NCBI GenBank assembly: GCA_944319815.1
Contig: CALUEX010000011.1
Span: 1-63,989 of the forward strand
Length of the DNA stretch: 63,989 nt
Direction of reading: 5' to 3'
Source: an uncultured Prevotella sp.
GTDB lineage: Bacteria > Bacteroidota > Bacteroidia > Bacteroidales > Bacteroidaceae
Shown here: positions 26,294-35,165 of the stretch, piece by piece
How positions within the stretch are numbered: the stretch's first letter is position 1
How the letters are laid out: every line of letters begins with the position of its first letter
The notes under the pieces: generated by a model
Seen by the model: only the letters and a program-made list of their open reading frames with translations
Database searches by the model: none
What the model was told of the DNA's origin: nothing
Translations under genes and position numbers: made by a program

Positions 26294-26893
26294 ATGAATT
26301 GTGAATTAAGGATAGTTTTCGCCACGAACAACAAGAACAAGCTGGCCGAGATACGCGATATGCTCTCGGGCAGCGGCATAGAAATACTGTCGCTGGCCGA
26401 CATAGGCTGCCACGACGACATACCCGAGACATCGCCCACAATCGAGGGTAACGCCCTGCAGAAGGCCATGTACGTCTACGACAAGTACAACGTAGACTGC
26501 TTTGCCGACGACACCGGCCTCGAGGTGCGCGCCCTCGGCGGAGAGCCCGGCGTCCGCTCGGCGCGCTACGCCGGCGGCGAGGGCCACGACAGCGAGGCCA
26601 ACATGGCAAAGCTGCTGGCCAACCTCGAGGGCAAGGACGACCGCCGGGCACGCTTCCGCACGGTGATAGCCCTGGTGGCGGGCGGCAGCTCAACGACCTT
26701 CGAGGGCACCGTCGAGGGAGAGATAACGACGGAGCGCAGGGGAGGGGAGGGCTTCGGCTACGACCCCATCTTCCGCCCCGACGGCCATTCGGAGACCTTC
26801 GCCGAGATGGGCCACGAGGCCAAGAACAAAATATCGCACCGCGCCAAGGCCGTGGCCAAGCTCGTTGAATACCTGAAACAAAAGGCACGGTAA
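26294..26893 (+). CDS. rdgB: XTP/dITP diphosphatase (non-canonical purine NTP pyrophosphatase)
   Basis: 199 residues of the RdgB/HAM1 family, which hydrolyses dITP, XTP and ITP to the monophosphates and keeps them out of DNA and RNA. Motifs: [14 protein letters not shown] (SHR-type substrate loop), [23 protein letters not shown] and [10 protein letters not shown]. The start codon and first codons (MNCEL) are formed by the last unit of an ATGAATTGTGAATT repeat, so the true N-terminus may have been rewritten by the repeat. A small overlap with the GT2 gene is not seen (15-base gap), consistent with an operon. Confidence 0.95.
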   Translation: MNCELRIVFATNNKNKLAEIRDMLSGSGIEILSLADIGCHDDIPETSPTIEGNALQKAMYVYDKYNVDCFADDTGLEVRALGGEPGVRSARYAGGEGHDSEANMAKLLANLEGKDDRRARFRTVIALVAGGSSTTFEGTVEGEITTERRGGEGFGYDPIFRPDGHSETFAEMGHEAKNKISHRAKAVAKLVEYLKQKAR

Positions 26894-26908
26894 AAAACCA
26901 TAGGCAAG

Positions 26909-27847
26909 ATGATAACCGAGCTGTCAATACTGATGCCGTGCTACAACAACGAGTGTTACGGGCTCGTGGCCGACATCTGCGCACAGGCCGAAAGCATCAT
27001 ACGCTCGGGCCGCAGGCTGAAGTACGAGGTAATCGTGGCCGACGACGGCTCGACCGACGCCTGCGCCATAGCCGCCAACAGGCGCATCGACTCACTGCCT
27101 GAATGCACCTACGAGCTGAGGCGGCGCAACGTGGGCCGCGCAGCCATACGCAACCACCTGGCGCAGGCCGCCAGCTACGAGTGGCTGCTCTTCATCGACA
27201 GCGACATGAAGCTGCGCAACGGCTCGTTCCTCAAGAACTACATCGACGCCGACAGCCGCGGGGCTATATACGGAGGCTACGAAATCAGGGGCGACGCCAA
27301 CGAGCTGAAAGGCAACCTCAGATACAGGTACGAGGCAAGGTACAACCGCAACTCCTCGGCCGAGGAACGCCGCAAGAGCCCCTACTCATGCTTCCACGTG
27401 TCGAACCTCGCCATACGCCGCAGCCTCATGCTGGCCCACCCGCTCGACGGCCGCATAACGCGCTACGGCCACGAGGACCTGCTCTTCGGCAAGGCCCTCG
27501 CCCGCGCCGGCGTCGAAATAACGCACATTGACAACCCCGTGAGCTTCGAGGACTTCGAGAGCAACGCCGACTTCCTCGCCAAGACCGAGGAAAGCATAGA
27601 GATGCTCTACGCCCTGCGCGGCGAGCTCGACGGCTACTCAAGCGTAATATCGGCCGCACGCCGCATCGGGAAAGCCCACCTCAAAAAAGCCTTCACCACG
27701 GCCTTCGCCATGGCGGCAAAAGCCATAAAAAACAACCTCACGGGCAATAATCCCAGCGTTTTGCTGTTTAATATATACAAACTCGGGATGTTTTGCAGCA
27801 TAGAACAAGGCAAAACGCACGACAACAAACCACATAACTGCCGATGA
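26909..27847 (+). CDS. Family 2 glycosyltransferase
   Basis: 312 residues. GT-A fold signatures: LSILMPCYNNE at the start, VADDGSTDACAI, LLFIDSDM (DxD, metal and nucleotide-sugar binding) and RYGHEDLLFGKAL (ED catalytic region). It should move a sugar from a nucleotide donor onto a surface glycan or lipid. Its stop codon overlaps the ATG of porZ by four bases (ATGA), so the two are translationally coupled. The C-terminal part is a helical tail rich in Lys and Ala. Confidence 0.93.
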   Translation: MITELSILMPCYNNECYGLVADICAQAESIIRSGRRLKYEVIVADDGSTDACAIAANRRIDSLPECTYELRRRNVGRAAIRNHLAQAASYEWLLFIDSDMKLRNGSFLKNYIDADSRGAIYGGYEIRGDANELKGNLRYRYEARYNRNSSAEERRKSPYSCFHVSNLAIRRSLMLAHPLDGRITRYGHEDLLFGKALARAGVEITHIDNPVSFEDFESNADFLAKTEESIEMLYALRGELDGYSSVISAARRIGKAHLKKAFTTAFAMAAKAIKNNLTGNNPSVLLFNIYKLGMFCSIEQGKTHDNKPHNCR

Positions 27848-29865
27848 AACACATCATCTTGACTGCGGCATTCATCATCTCAACCGCCAGCGCCACGGCC
27901 GAAGGCATCGGCACATGGCGCAACTACCTTGCATACAGCGACATAACCGACGTGCAGCAGGCTGGAGGCACCCTCTTCGTGCTCGCCTCCGAAGGCCTCT
28001 ACTCATACAACACCGCCGACCAGAGCATCACCACATACGACAAGGCCAACGCCCTATCCGACTGCGGCATACAGTTCATAGCCTGGAGCGCGGCCACCTC
28101 GCGCCTCGCCATAGTGTACGACAACGGCAATATGGACCTCATGCAGCGCGACGGCACGGTGACCAACCTGCCCGACTACTACAACTACTCGACGACGCTC
28201 GACAAGACCGTCTACGGCATCGACGTAGCCGGCACGCACGCATACCTCTCGACGGCCTTCGGCGTGGTTGACGTCAACATGGCCGACGCCGAAATCACCG
28301 GTGCCTACAACCTCGGCTTCCGCGTGGACTACGTCTACACCGACGGCGGCCGCATCTACGCCGCCTCGAGCACCGACGGCACCTACTCGGCCCTCATGAC
28401 GGCCAACCTGCTCGACCCATCGTCGTGGACGTGGACCGCACCCTATACCGAACGGCCCAAGACCATCGACCCCGAACTCTTGGCCACGGCCCGGACGCTA
28501 AGGCCGGGAGGGCCGAGGCGCAACCTGTTCGCCTTCATGAAGTTCGAGCACGGCAAGCTCTACACCTGCGGCGGGCCGCAAAGCACCGACCAGACGGGCA
28601 CAATACAAGTGTACGACGGCAACGACTGGAACATATACCAGGAAGACGGCATAAGCACGCTGACGGGCGTAAACTACCAGAACATATACAACCTCGACAT
28701 CGACCCAACAGACACCACACACGTGTTCGCCGGGGCGCGCAACGGCCTTTACGAATACCGCGGCGGCGAGTTCGTCAACTACTACGGCTACCAGAACAGC
28801 CCCATCGAGCGCTTCAACGGCAGGAGCGTCGAATACCAAATCATAGGCAGCGTGAAGTTCGACGCCGCCGGCAACCTCTGGGTGCTCAACTGCCAGGCCC
28901 CCACGCAGTCAATCATCGAGCTTACAGCCGACGGCGAATGGGTGAGCCACGCCAAGGAGTCGCTCATGCAGGTAGAGACAGCCATGAACGACGGCACCAC
29001 CAACATGAACAGCCTGGCCGGCATGAAGGGCCTCATGACCGACAGCCGCGGCCTGCTGTGGTTCGTCAACGACAACTACATAGTGCCCTCGTTCTACGCC
29101 TACCAGCCCGAGACCGACGCCCTGGCCACGTTCATCCCCGAGGTTAACCAGAACGGCACGGCGTTTTCGTCAATCTACAACATAAGGTGCATCGCCGAAG
29201 ACATCGACGGCAACATCTGGGTAGGCACCAACACGGGCCCCATAATGCTCGAGGCATCGCAGATAACAAGCGACAACCCCGTGTTCACGCAGGTAATCGT
29301 GCCCCGCAACGACGGCACCAACTACGGCGACTACCTGCTCTCGGGCCTCGACATCACGGCCATAGCCATCGACGGCGCCGGGCGCAAGTGGTTCGGCACG
29401 AGCGGCTCGGGCGTCTACCTCGTCAGCGAGGACAACATGACGCAGGTGGAACACTTCACGACGGACAACTCGCCGCTGCTCTCCGACAACATACAGTCAA
29501 TCGCCATCAACGGCACCACGGGCGAAGTGTTCATCGGCACCACCGCCGGCCTGTGCTCATACGTCAGCGACGCCACCACGCCCACCGACGAGATGACCAA
29601 GGACAACGTCTACGCATACCCCAACCCCGTGCGCCCCGGATACACAGGGCTAATCACCGTGACGGGACTTACGCTCAACGCCGACGTGAAAATCACAACG
29701 TCGAACGGCGTGCTCGTGGCCGAGGGCCGCTCGACGGGCGGCACATTCACCTGGGACGGCTGCGACCTTGACGGCCGCCGCGTGGCCTCCGGCGTCTACA
29801 TGGTGCAGACGGCCACGTCGTCGGGCGACAGCGGCACGGTATGCAAAATAGCAATCGTAAACTGA
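27844..29865 (+). CDS. porZ: PorZ-like type IX secretion system protein
   Basis: 673 residues with a signal peptide (MKHIILTAAFIISTASATA). Two beta-propeller-like regions follow; the start (GTWRNYLAYSDITDVQQAGGTLFVLASEGLYSYNT) matches the PorZ N-terminal propeller, and later repeats carry IWVGTNTG and KWFGTSGSGVYLV like two-component-regulator propellers. The C-terminus (NVYAYPNPVRPGYTGLITVTG...RRVASGVYMVQT) is a type IX sorting-like domain. PorZ is a surface component of the attachment complex that supplies anionic LPS to cargo proteins. It implies that a type IX system works in this organism. The gene overlaps GT2 and is followed 7 bases later by a membrane glycosyltransferase-like gene. 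Confidence 0.85.
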   Translation: MKHIILTAAFIISTASATAEGIGTWRNYLAYSDITDVQQAGGTLFVLASEGLYSYNTADQSITTYDKANALSDCGIQFIAWSAATSRLAIVYDNGNMDLMQRDGTVTNLPDYYNYSTTLDKTVYGIDVAGTHAYLSTAFGVVDVNMADAEITGAYNLGFRVDYVYTDGGRIYAASSTDGTYSALMTANLLDPSSWTWTAPYTERPKTIDPELLATARTLRPGGPRRNLFAFMKFEHGKLYTCGGPQSTDQTGTIQVYDGNDWNIYQEDGISTLTGVNYQNIYNLDIDPTDTTHVFAGARNGLYEYRGGEFVNYYGYQNSPIERFNGRSVEYQIIGSVKFDAAGNLWVLNCQAPTQSIIELTADGEWVSHAKESLMQVETAMNDGTTNMNSLAGMKGLMTDSRGLLWFVNDNYIVPSFYAYQPETDALATFIPEVNQNGTAFSSIYNIRCIAEDIDGNIWVGTNTGPIMLEASQITSDNPVFTQVIVPRNDGTNYGDYLLSGLDITAIAIDGAGRKWFGTSGSGVYLVSEDNMTQVEHFTTDNSPLLSDNIQSIAINGTTGEVFIGTTAGLCSYVSDATTPTDEMTKDNVYAYPNPVRPGYTGLITVTGLTLNADVKITTSNGVLVAEGRSTGGTFTWDGCDLDGRRVASGVYMVQTATSSGDSGTVCKIAIVN

Positions 29866-29872
29866 CAACATA

Positions 29873-31297
29873 ATGATTGAGCCCAAGAAACTGCTGCGCA
29901 ACCCGCTCACCTACATCTTAGTCGCGTCCCCTTTGCTGCTCTACGCCCTCACGCTGCTGCAGCCCGTGCACGACGACTGGAGCTACTTCACCACGCCATA
30001 CTACGACTTCGGCGACAAGTTCACGACAAGGCTGATGCCATTCTTCAGCTACTGGCGGCCATTCGACGGCCTGTTCGGCTACGTCCTCAGCCTTGCGCCG
30101 GGACTTTTCCCCGCGCTTAACCACGCTTCCGTCTACACGGCCCACCTCATAAGCACGGTCATCGTCTACAAACTTTGCGGCACCTTCGGCTTCAACACCT
30201 TCGCAAGGAACGTTGCCACCGTCTTCTTCTTCATCTCCCCGGCAATGCTCGGCACCGTGCTCGGCATCGACTCGCTCAACCAAGCCTACTCGCAGACGTG
30301 GGGACTGCTTGGCACGCTTGCCTACCTTGAGATAAAAGGCCGCACGCGAGTGCCTGCCTGGCTCGCGTGCACCCTCGTCGCCACGCTGTGCAAGGAGAAC
30401 GGCGTCACATTCTTCGCCATACCGCAGGTGCTCGCCTACGCATCGGGGAAAGCTACATTAAGGCAAGTGGCAAAGGACACCCTGTGGGCCGTGCTCACCG
30501 TTGCCGCATACTACGCGGCACGGAAGGCGCTCTACAACGACAACGTCTACATCAACGATGAATACTTCGAGAACACGCTGTCACGCAAACTGAAGAACCT
30601 CGGCGTGTTCGTCGGCATGACATGGATACCGCTCGACTACGTAAGCCTGTGGCACGCAGCCAGCCGCAACCTCGCCACCGTGGCCATAACCGCCGCACTG
30701 TCGATGCCCTTCATCCTCTACCTTTTCTTCTCAAGGCCGCGCAACCTGCGCTCAAGGCTCCTCATAGGCCTCGCAGTGGCCATGCTGGTTGCCGCCTCGC
30801 CCCACCTCTTGACGCTCTTCACGGCCATGCACCCTTACGCCTCGCTCGGCATGGCGGCACTTGTCGTGGCTTTCCTCGCCGACAACGTAAAAAACAAACA
30901 GACGCTTACAATCCTGTTCGCGATGTTCATCGCCTCGACGGCTTACGTTGACTGGCACCATTGGCAGAAGTCATACGAGTCAAGCATGACGGGCAAGAGG
31001 ATGGGACAAGAAGCGATAAAGGAACTCGAAAAGCCCGCAGACAAACTTTCAGTCATATACATCGACCGCGGCGAACAGAAATATTCATCGTTCTGCGCCA
31101 TACCTTACGACGCCTTCGGGTGGGGTTGGGCCATATACAAGGAGACCGGTTACGAGTGGCCAAGAAAAATATCCAACGTCGCCATAACCGAGGCCGAGAC
31201 GCAAAAGATAGACAGCATAGCCGACAGCGAACTCAAGAACGAGGGCAGCCAAAGGGTGCTGCTCGTGTATGGCGACACGGTTAAGGCCATAAGGTGA
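29873..31297 (+). CDS. Multi-pass membrane protein, GT-C glycosyltransferase-like
   Basis: 474 residues with about ten hydrophobic segments. The first external loop begins HDDWSYFT, an acidic pair like the aspartate dyads of lipid-linked-sugar glycosyltransferases (GT-C). The long soluble C-terminus (KSYESSMTGKRMGQEAIKELEKPADKLSVIYIDRGEQKYS) is typical of uncharacterised Bacteroidetes proteins of this kind. Tight spacing with porZ (7 bases) and with the next acyltransferase (6 bases) suggests a role in modifying surface glycans or LPS. Specific substrate unknown. Confidence 0.75.
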   Translation: MIEPKKLLRNPLTYILVASPLLLYALTLLQPVHDDWSYFTTPYYDFGDKFTTRLMPFFSYWRPFDGLFGYVLSLAPGLFPALNHASVYTAHLISTVIVYKLCGTFGFNTFARNVATVFFFISPAMLGTVLGIDSLNQAYSQTWGLLGTLAYLEIKGRTRVPAWLACTLVATLCKENGVTFFAIPQVLAYASGKATLRQVAKDTLWAVLTVAAYYAARKALYNDNVYINDEYFENTLSRKLKNLGVFVGMTWIPLDYVSLWHAASRNLATVAITAALSMPFILYLFFSRPRNLRSRLLIGLAVAMLVAASPHLLTLFTAMHPYASLGMAALVVAFLADNVKNKQTLTILFAMFIASTAYVDWHHWQKSYESSMTGKRMGQEAIKELEKPADKLSVIYIDRGEQKYSSFCAIPYDAFGWGWAIYKETGYEWPRKISNVAITEAETQKIDSIADSELKNEGSQRVLLVYGDTVKAIR

Positions 31298-31303
31298 CAG
31301 AAG

Positions 31304-32365
31304 ATGAAAACTAACCCGATAACTCCACAAGGAAAGGAAATGGCAAGGGACACTACGCTCGATGCCTACCGCGCGCTCGCGATGCTCCACATCGTGTGCG
31401 TAATCCATATCTTCTACTTGTTAGGATTAGGCCACGAAACGGCGCGCTCGGCCCTCCTGTTCGAGATGCCGGCCATATTCTTCATAGCCGGGGCGTCGCA
31501 GTCGCTGTCAAGGAACGACAAGGGGCTGCGCGAAACCGTGGTCAACAGGGCATGGCGAGTGCTCGCGCCGTTCTACGTATCGCTCGCCGTAATCTACGCA
31601 TGGATGGCACTGATGACCGTCTTCAGTGAACCTACGGAAAAGTTCAACGCAGACATAACGCAGCTGACATTGCGCGACGTGCTGAAAACACTTGCCACTG
31701 GAGGTTGCCCGCACATTCCGTTCTACGGCTACACGTGGTTCATAAGCTGCTATTTCATAATATCGTGCTCGCTGCCGTTGCAGAAGAAAATAATCAAGAA
31801 AATTCCTATCTGGGCGTATCTCGCGCTCATGGTTGCCGTGGTAGCCACACTCACGCCGCTACACTTCCCCGGGGAAATTGAAATAAAGAACCTGCCCGTC
31901 TACAACTTCTTCTTCATCGCAGGCTACGCCTACTACCGCCGCTACAGCCTGAAAGCGCTCGTGGCCGTGTGCGTCGTCACCGTGGCGTTCACCGTCTACG
32001 GCTTCGCCCAAGGCTTCATGATGCCCATGCAAGACCACAAGTTCCCGGCCGACATCTTCTTCCTCATATTCGGCACGGCATGGCTCACGGTGCTTGCGCT
32101 CGTGCTGCGCAAGGTGCGTCTGCCTTATCCGCGCATACTGAAGATATGGAACGTGCGCGGATACAACATCTATCTCTACCAGTTGTTCAGCTTTTACGCC
32201 GTCTACCGCCTCACAGACCCGTGGATGGCCGCCGTAGGGTCGGACACATTGCAGTTCTTCATCTATGCCGCGCTTGTCTTCATCACAGCCACCATGCTAA
32301 GCTACGTCACGTTTGCGATAGAAAAATACGTAATAAGTAAGGCAAAGAGCTTGCTTAATACTTGA
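31304..32365 (+). CDS. Acyltransferase family 3 membrane protein (OafA/WecH-like)
   Basis: 353 residues, about ten membrane segments. The start RDTTLDAYRALAMLHIVCVIHIF is the usual first helix of acyltransferase 3 proteins, in which a D-x-x-R-x-x-A motif and a following histidine are conserved. It would transfer an acetyl or other acyl group to a glycan, membrane-embedded. MKTNPITPQGKEM before it is plausible; MARDTTLDAYR at 31340 is an alternative start. It ends the GT2-porZ-GTC operon. A nested palindrome element starts 36 bases after the stop. Confidence 0.85.
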   Translation: MKTNPITPQGKEMARDTTLDAYRALAMLHIVCVIHIFYLLGLGHETARSALLFEMPAIFFIAGASQSLSRNDKGLRETVVNRAWRVLAPFYVSLAVIYAWMALMTVFSEPTEKFNADITQLTLRDVLKTLATGGCPHIPFYGYTWFISCYFIISCSLPLQKKIIKKIPIWAYLALMVAVVATLTPLHFPGEIEIKNLPVYNFFFIAGYAYYRRYSLKALVAVCVVTVAFTVYGFAQGFMMPMQDHKFPADIFFLIFGTAWLTVLALVLRKVRLPYPRILKIWNVRGYNIYLYQLFSFYAVYRLTDPWMAAVGSDTLQFFIYAALVFITATMLSYVTFAIEKYVISKAKSLLNT

Positions 32366-32400
32366 TTTTATACAACCCCCATTCACTTAATCGTTGCCAT

Positions 32401-32534
32401 CCAACCAGTAGGGACGCTCGGTCTGAGCGTCCGGGTAATTTCGTAAACCGATAGCCGTTGACGTTTCGTATGGTTGTCGTTGGTTGTTTTCATGGTTACC
32501 CGGACGCTCAGACCGAGCGTCCCTACCGGTTGGG
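32401..32534. repeat. Nested palindrome: 31-bp perfect inverted arms, each itself palindromic
   Basis: Left arm 32408-32438 and right arm 32496-32526 are perfect reverse complements, and the match extends outward with a single mismatch. Each arm contains GGACGCTCGGTCTGAGCGTCC-like palindrome (8-bp stem, 5-base loop). The 57-bp centre is not repeated elsewhere in the window. The same GGGACGCTCGGTC core occurs at 20364. Confidence 0.9.
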
Positions 32535-32614
32535 TGGAAACGTGGCGGAGGGCGGATGCTGTTTTTTAATCGGTGTTTATGGGACGAAAATTGGAATATC
32601 CTGCACCTGACTTA

Positions 32615-32690
32615 TACCGAACTCACGGTAATCCTCAATGGTATATTACGCCGAACTGGCGGTAAACATACGCCGAACCGACGGTAAGGA
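32615..32690. promoter_or_regulatory. Three degenerate CCGAAC-CGGTAA boxes
   Basis: TACCGAACTCACGGTAA (32615-32631), ACGCCGAACTGGCGGTAA (about 32648) and ACGCCGAACCGACGGTAA (about 32670). Each is an imperfect palindrome (CCG...CGG). They lie just beyond the 3' end of the BatD-like gene and could be operator sites or a repeat family. Confidence 0.4.
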
Positions 32691-32739
32691 TTAATGGCTG
32701 AAAAACGAGAGAACATCCCGACGCAATAATTCGATTGCG

Positions 32740-33210
32740 TCAATCATCGATTACCTTTATCGACAAGCCGTCGGTTGACAGCTGCCTATAGTGCTTTTCG
32801 TAGGCGCCATCCCCTTCGAAAAAGGCCTCGAAGGGGTCGGCATCGGGCTTCACCGTAACGTAGCTCACGGCTATCTTGACGGGCTTTGCCGTTATATACC
32901 CGGGCTTCAAGGGGCGTAGCACATACCTTGCCAGCTCGACGGAATGCACCCTGCGGCCGTCGCAGGAGTCAAGCCGCAACTCCAGCGTGTCGGCATCGAT
33001 TTTGCGCCACTTGGCGTTGTCGGCCCTGAACGACTTGATGTACTCAATATCCCGCACGTTGAGCGTCGTGTAAAACATGAGGCTGCACTCTACGCTGTCG
33101 CCCAAGGCCACCTCGCCCTTGTCGGCCTTGAGCACAACCTTCAGCAGTCCGTCGTCGGCCGCTGCGGGCAACGACAGGGCGAGGAACAATGCAAATAACA
33201 AAGTCTTCAT
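32740..33210 (-). CDS. Short BatD-like secreted protein
   Basis: 156 residues with signal peptide MKTLLFALFLALSLPAAA. The mature start, KADKGEVALGDSVECSLMFYTTLNVRDIEYIKSFRADNAKW, follows the beginning of BatD (oxygen-tolerance) proteins, and the end (VLRPLKPGYITAKPVKIAVSYVTV) matches a BatD beta-sandwich. Full BatD is about 550-600 residues with a membrane anchor, so this is a one-domain relative or a truncated copy. No batA/batB/batC genes are next to it. It is transcribed toward the palindrome region and away from nadA. Confidence 0.7.
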   Translation of the reverse strand: MKTLLFALFLALSLPAAADDGLLKVVLKADKGEVALGDSVECSLMFYTTLNVRDIEYIKSFRADNAKWRKIDADTLELRLDSCDGRRVHSVELARYVLRPLKPGYITAKPVKIAVSYVTVKPDADPFEAFFEGDGAYEKHYRQLSTDGLSIKVIDD

Positions 33211-33356
33211 ATAAACAAATAATTAAACGCATCCACAATGTAATGGCAATGCCATATAAACTTACGTTCGCGAAAACCGATTAAGGGCCAACCGAGGTAC
33301 GGACGCCCGGCAAGAGAGCGCCCCGTACAAGGCTGGACGGGTATTTCCATCTCCTG

Positions 33357-33393
33357 GTGAATGTTCGCAAAGCTCCCATTCATCAGGAGTCAA
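33357..33393. repeat. TGAATGTTCGCAAAGCTCCCATTCA hairpin element
   Basis: Short fragment of the composite element seen at 21698 and 40189: TGAATG, then GCAAAGCTCC, then CATTCA, forming a hairpin with a 6-bp stem. The rest of 33211-33397 shows no gene. Confidence 0.6.
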
Positions 33394-33397
33394 AGTA

Positions 33398-34378
33398 TCA
33401 GCTAAGCTCCAGCATCCGCTCGATGGGCTTCACGGCGGCGGCGGCGATGTCGGAGGGCACGGTCACTTCGGGCCAGCCGTACTTCAGCGTGTTGTAGAGC
33501 TTCAGCAGGGTGTTGAGCTTCATGTGCTCGCACTCGTTGCAGGGAGACGGTGACGACTGTGAGGCCGGGGGCACGGGTATGAACTCTGTCTGGGGGCAGC
33601 GGCGGCGCATCTCGTAGAGGATGCCGGCCTCGGTGGCCACGATGTAGGTGCGGTCGGGATGCTGGGTGGCGTAGTCGAGCATGGTGGCCGTGGAGCCTTT
33701 GACGTCGGCGAGGGCGAGCACGTCGGCGCGGCACTCTAAGTGGGCCATGACGACGGCCTCGGGGTGACTGGCCTTGAGGTCGGCTATGGCGTCGGCGGTG
33801 AAGCGCTCGTGGACGTGGCATCCGCCTTGCCAGAGGAGCATCTGCCGGCCCGTGGCGTGGTTGATGTAGTTGCCGAGGTTATAGTCGGGGCCGAAGATTA
33901 TTTGTGCGTCCTTGGGCAGTTTTGACACCACGCGCTCGGCGTTGCCGCTGGTCACGACGACGTCGGTGAGGGCCTTCACGGCGGCTGTAGTGTTGACGTA
34001 GCTCACGACGGTGCAGCCGGGGTGCTGGGCCTTGAGGCGTGCCAGGTCTTCGGCGCGGCACGAGTCGGCCAGTGAGCATCCGGCGTTGAGGTCGGGGCAG
34101 AGCACGGTCTTCGTGGGGCAGAGCAGCTTGCAGGTCTCTGCCATGAAGTGCACGCCGCACATTACGATTACGTCGGCGTCGGTCTGGGCGGCCTTGCGTG
34201 CCAGGGCGAGCGAGTCGCCGATGAAGTCGGCTGCGTCCTGCACGTCGGCGGGCGTGTAGTAGTGTGCCATGATTACGGCGCGCTTCTCGGCGCACATCCT
34301 GCGTATTTCGGTTTTCAGGTCAATGCCTTCGGGTGCCGGCTCGGCGATGCAGCCGGCTTGTTTCCATTGTTCGTTCAT
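33398..34378 (-). CDS. nadA: Quinolinate synthase
   Basis: 326 residues, full length. NadA condenses iminoaspartate with dihydroxyacetone phosphate to quinolinate in NAD synthesis, using a 4Fe-4S cluster. Visible family features are MAHYYTPADVQDAADFIGDSLALA near the start, VMCGVHFMAETCKLLCPTKTVLCPDLNAGCSLADSC, GPDYNLGNYI, WQGGCHVHERF, MAHLECR and CNECEHMKLNTL. Conserved cysteines needed for the cluster (in LLCP, WQGGC-like and CNEC regions) are present. nadB and nadC are not adjacent. The ATG at 34378 is followed by the DnaA-box-like region on the far side of a repeat block. Confidence 0.96.
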   Translation of the reverse strand: MNEQWKQAGCIAEPAPEGIDLKTEIRRMCAEKRAVIMAHYYTPADVQDAADFIGDSLALARKAAQTDADVIVMCGVHFMAETCKLLCPTKTVLCPDLNAGCSLADSCRAEDLARLKAQHPGCTVVSYVNTTAAVKALTDVVVTSGNAERVVSKLPKDAQIIFGPDYNLGNYINHATGRQMLLWQGGCHVHERFTADAIADLKASHPEAVVMAHLECRADVLALADVKGSTATMLDYATQHPDRTYIVATEAGILYEMRRRCPQTEFIPVPPASQSSPSPCNECEHMKLNTLLKLYNTLKYGWPEVTVPSDIAAAAVKPIERMLELS

Positions 34379-34507
34379 ATTATTTTTTTAGTTGACGAGT
34401 TACGAGTTACGAGATACAAGGAGACTTGCATCTTGTTTAGTTGACAAGTCTTTTTTTTAGTTGACAAGCTACGAGGTACAAGGTACAAGGAGATTTGCGT
34501 CTTGTGG

Positions 34508-34733
34508 ATGCCTTGTTAGGTGAATAGAGCCAATCAGGCTGATAGGGCCAATGGCCTATCGGGCGACTGATGGATTATTCATTTTTCATTTCCTGATTAT
34601 TCATTATTCACTTTTCATTTATGCCTTGTTAGGTGAATAGGGCCAATCAGGCTGATAGGGCCGATGGCCTATCGGGCGACTGATGGATTATTCATTTTTC
34701 ATTTCCTGATTATTCATTATTCACTTTTCATTT
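34508..34733. repeat. 113-bp tandem duplication of mixed dialects
   Basis: 34508-34620 and 34621-34733 are two copies with only two differences (AGAGCC/AGGGCC and CCAATGG/CCGATGG). Each copy contains GGCCTATCGGGCG words followed by TTATTCATTTTTCATT words, so two dialects are joined in one duplicated unit. It lies on the AT-rich left side of the possible origin. Confidence 0.9.
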
Positions 34734-34855
34734 ATATACTTATTTATTTTTCTTTTCTTGAAAAAAAAGAATGTTTTCTTATGATATGCCGTGGATACGT
34801 GCAAAACTTTCGGTCGTAATGCTTGCGTATTTGGTTGTAAACACGGGATGCGGCG

Positions 34856-35095
34856 TTGTCAACACTGGCTATTAATATCTTTTGGCTGACTGTCAGCGAG
34901 TAACGCCTGTTTTCAACATTTCGTTGATTTGCTGCAAAATTAATAAGTTTAGAACTTTTTTCGTCATGAAACGGTGGAAAACTTGTGTATTTGGCTGCCA
35001 TAACCCTGTGGATATGTACACACCCGGGTCGGGATGTTTGGTTGTGTGTGGATATTCTTGGGTTATCAACACGGTTTTCCACAGGTTTGTCAACA
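34856..35095. other. Cluster of DnaA-box-like 9-mers, possible chromosomal origin (oriC)
   Basis: Eight TTATCCACA-like sites: TTGTCAACA (34856-34864), TTTTCAACA (34910-34918), the inverse of TTTTCCACC (34973-34981), two inverse ATATCCACA (35007-35015 and 35047-35055), TTATCAACA (35063-35071), TTTTCCACA (35075-35083) and TTGTCAACA (35087-35095). The last three are spaced exactly 12 bp apart in the same direction. AT-rich repeats (34570-34780) are nearby, and the flanking genes (nadA, metG) point away. No dnaA gene is in the window. Alternatively this is a DnaA-controlled region. Confidence 0.5.
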
Positions 35096-35165
35096 CCTTG
35101 CGGTTTGTGGTGTTTTGTAGGGCAAGAGGGCACGTATCGGGGGACGAGAGGTATTCTTTTATTGG

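Noticed and set aside
32484-32687. 67-codon frame after the acyltransferase
   Set aside because: It is translation of the nested palindrome and the three CCGAAC boxes.
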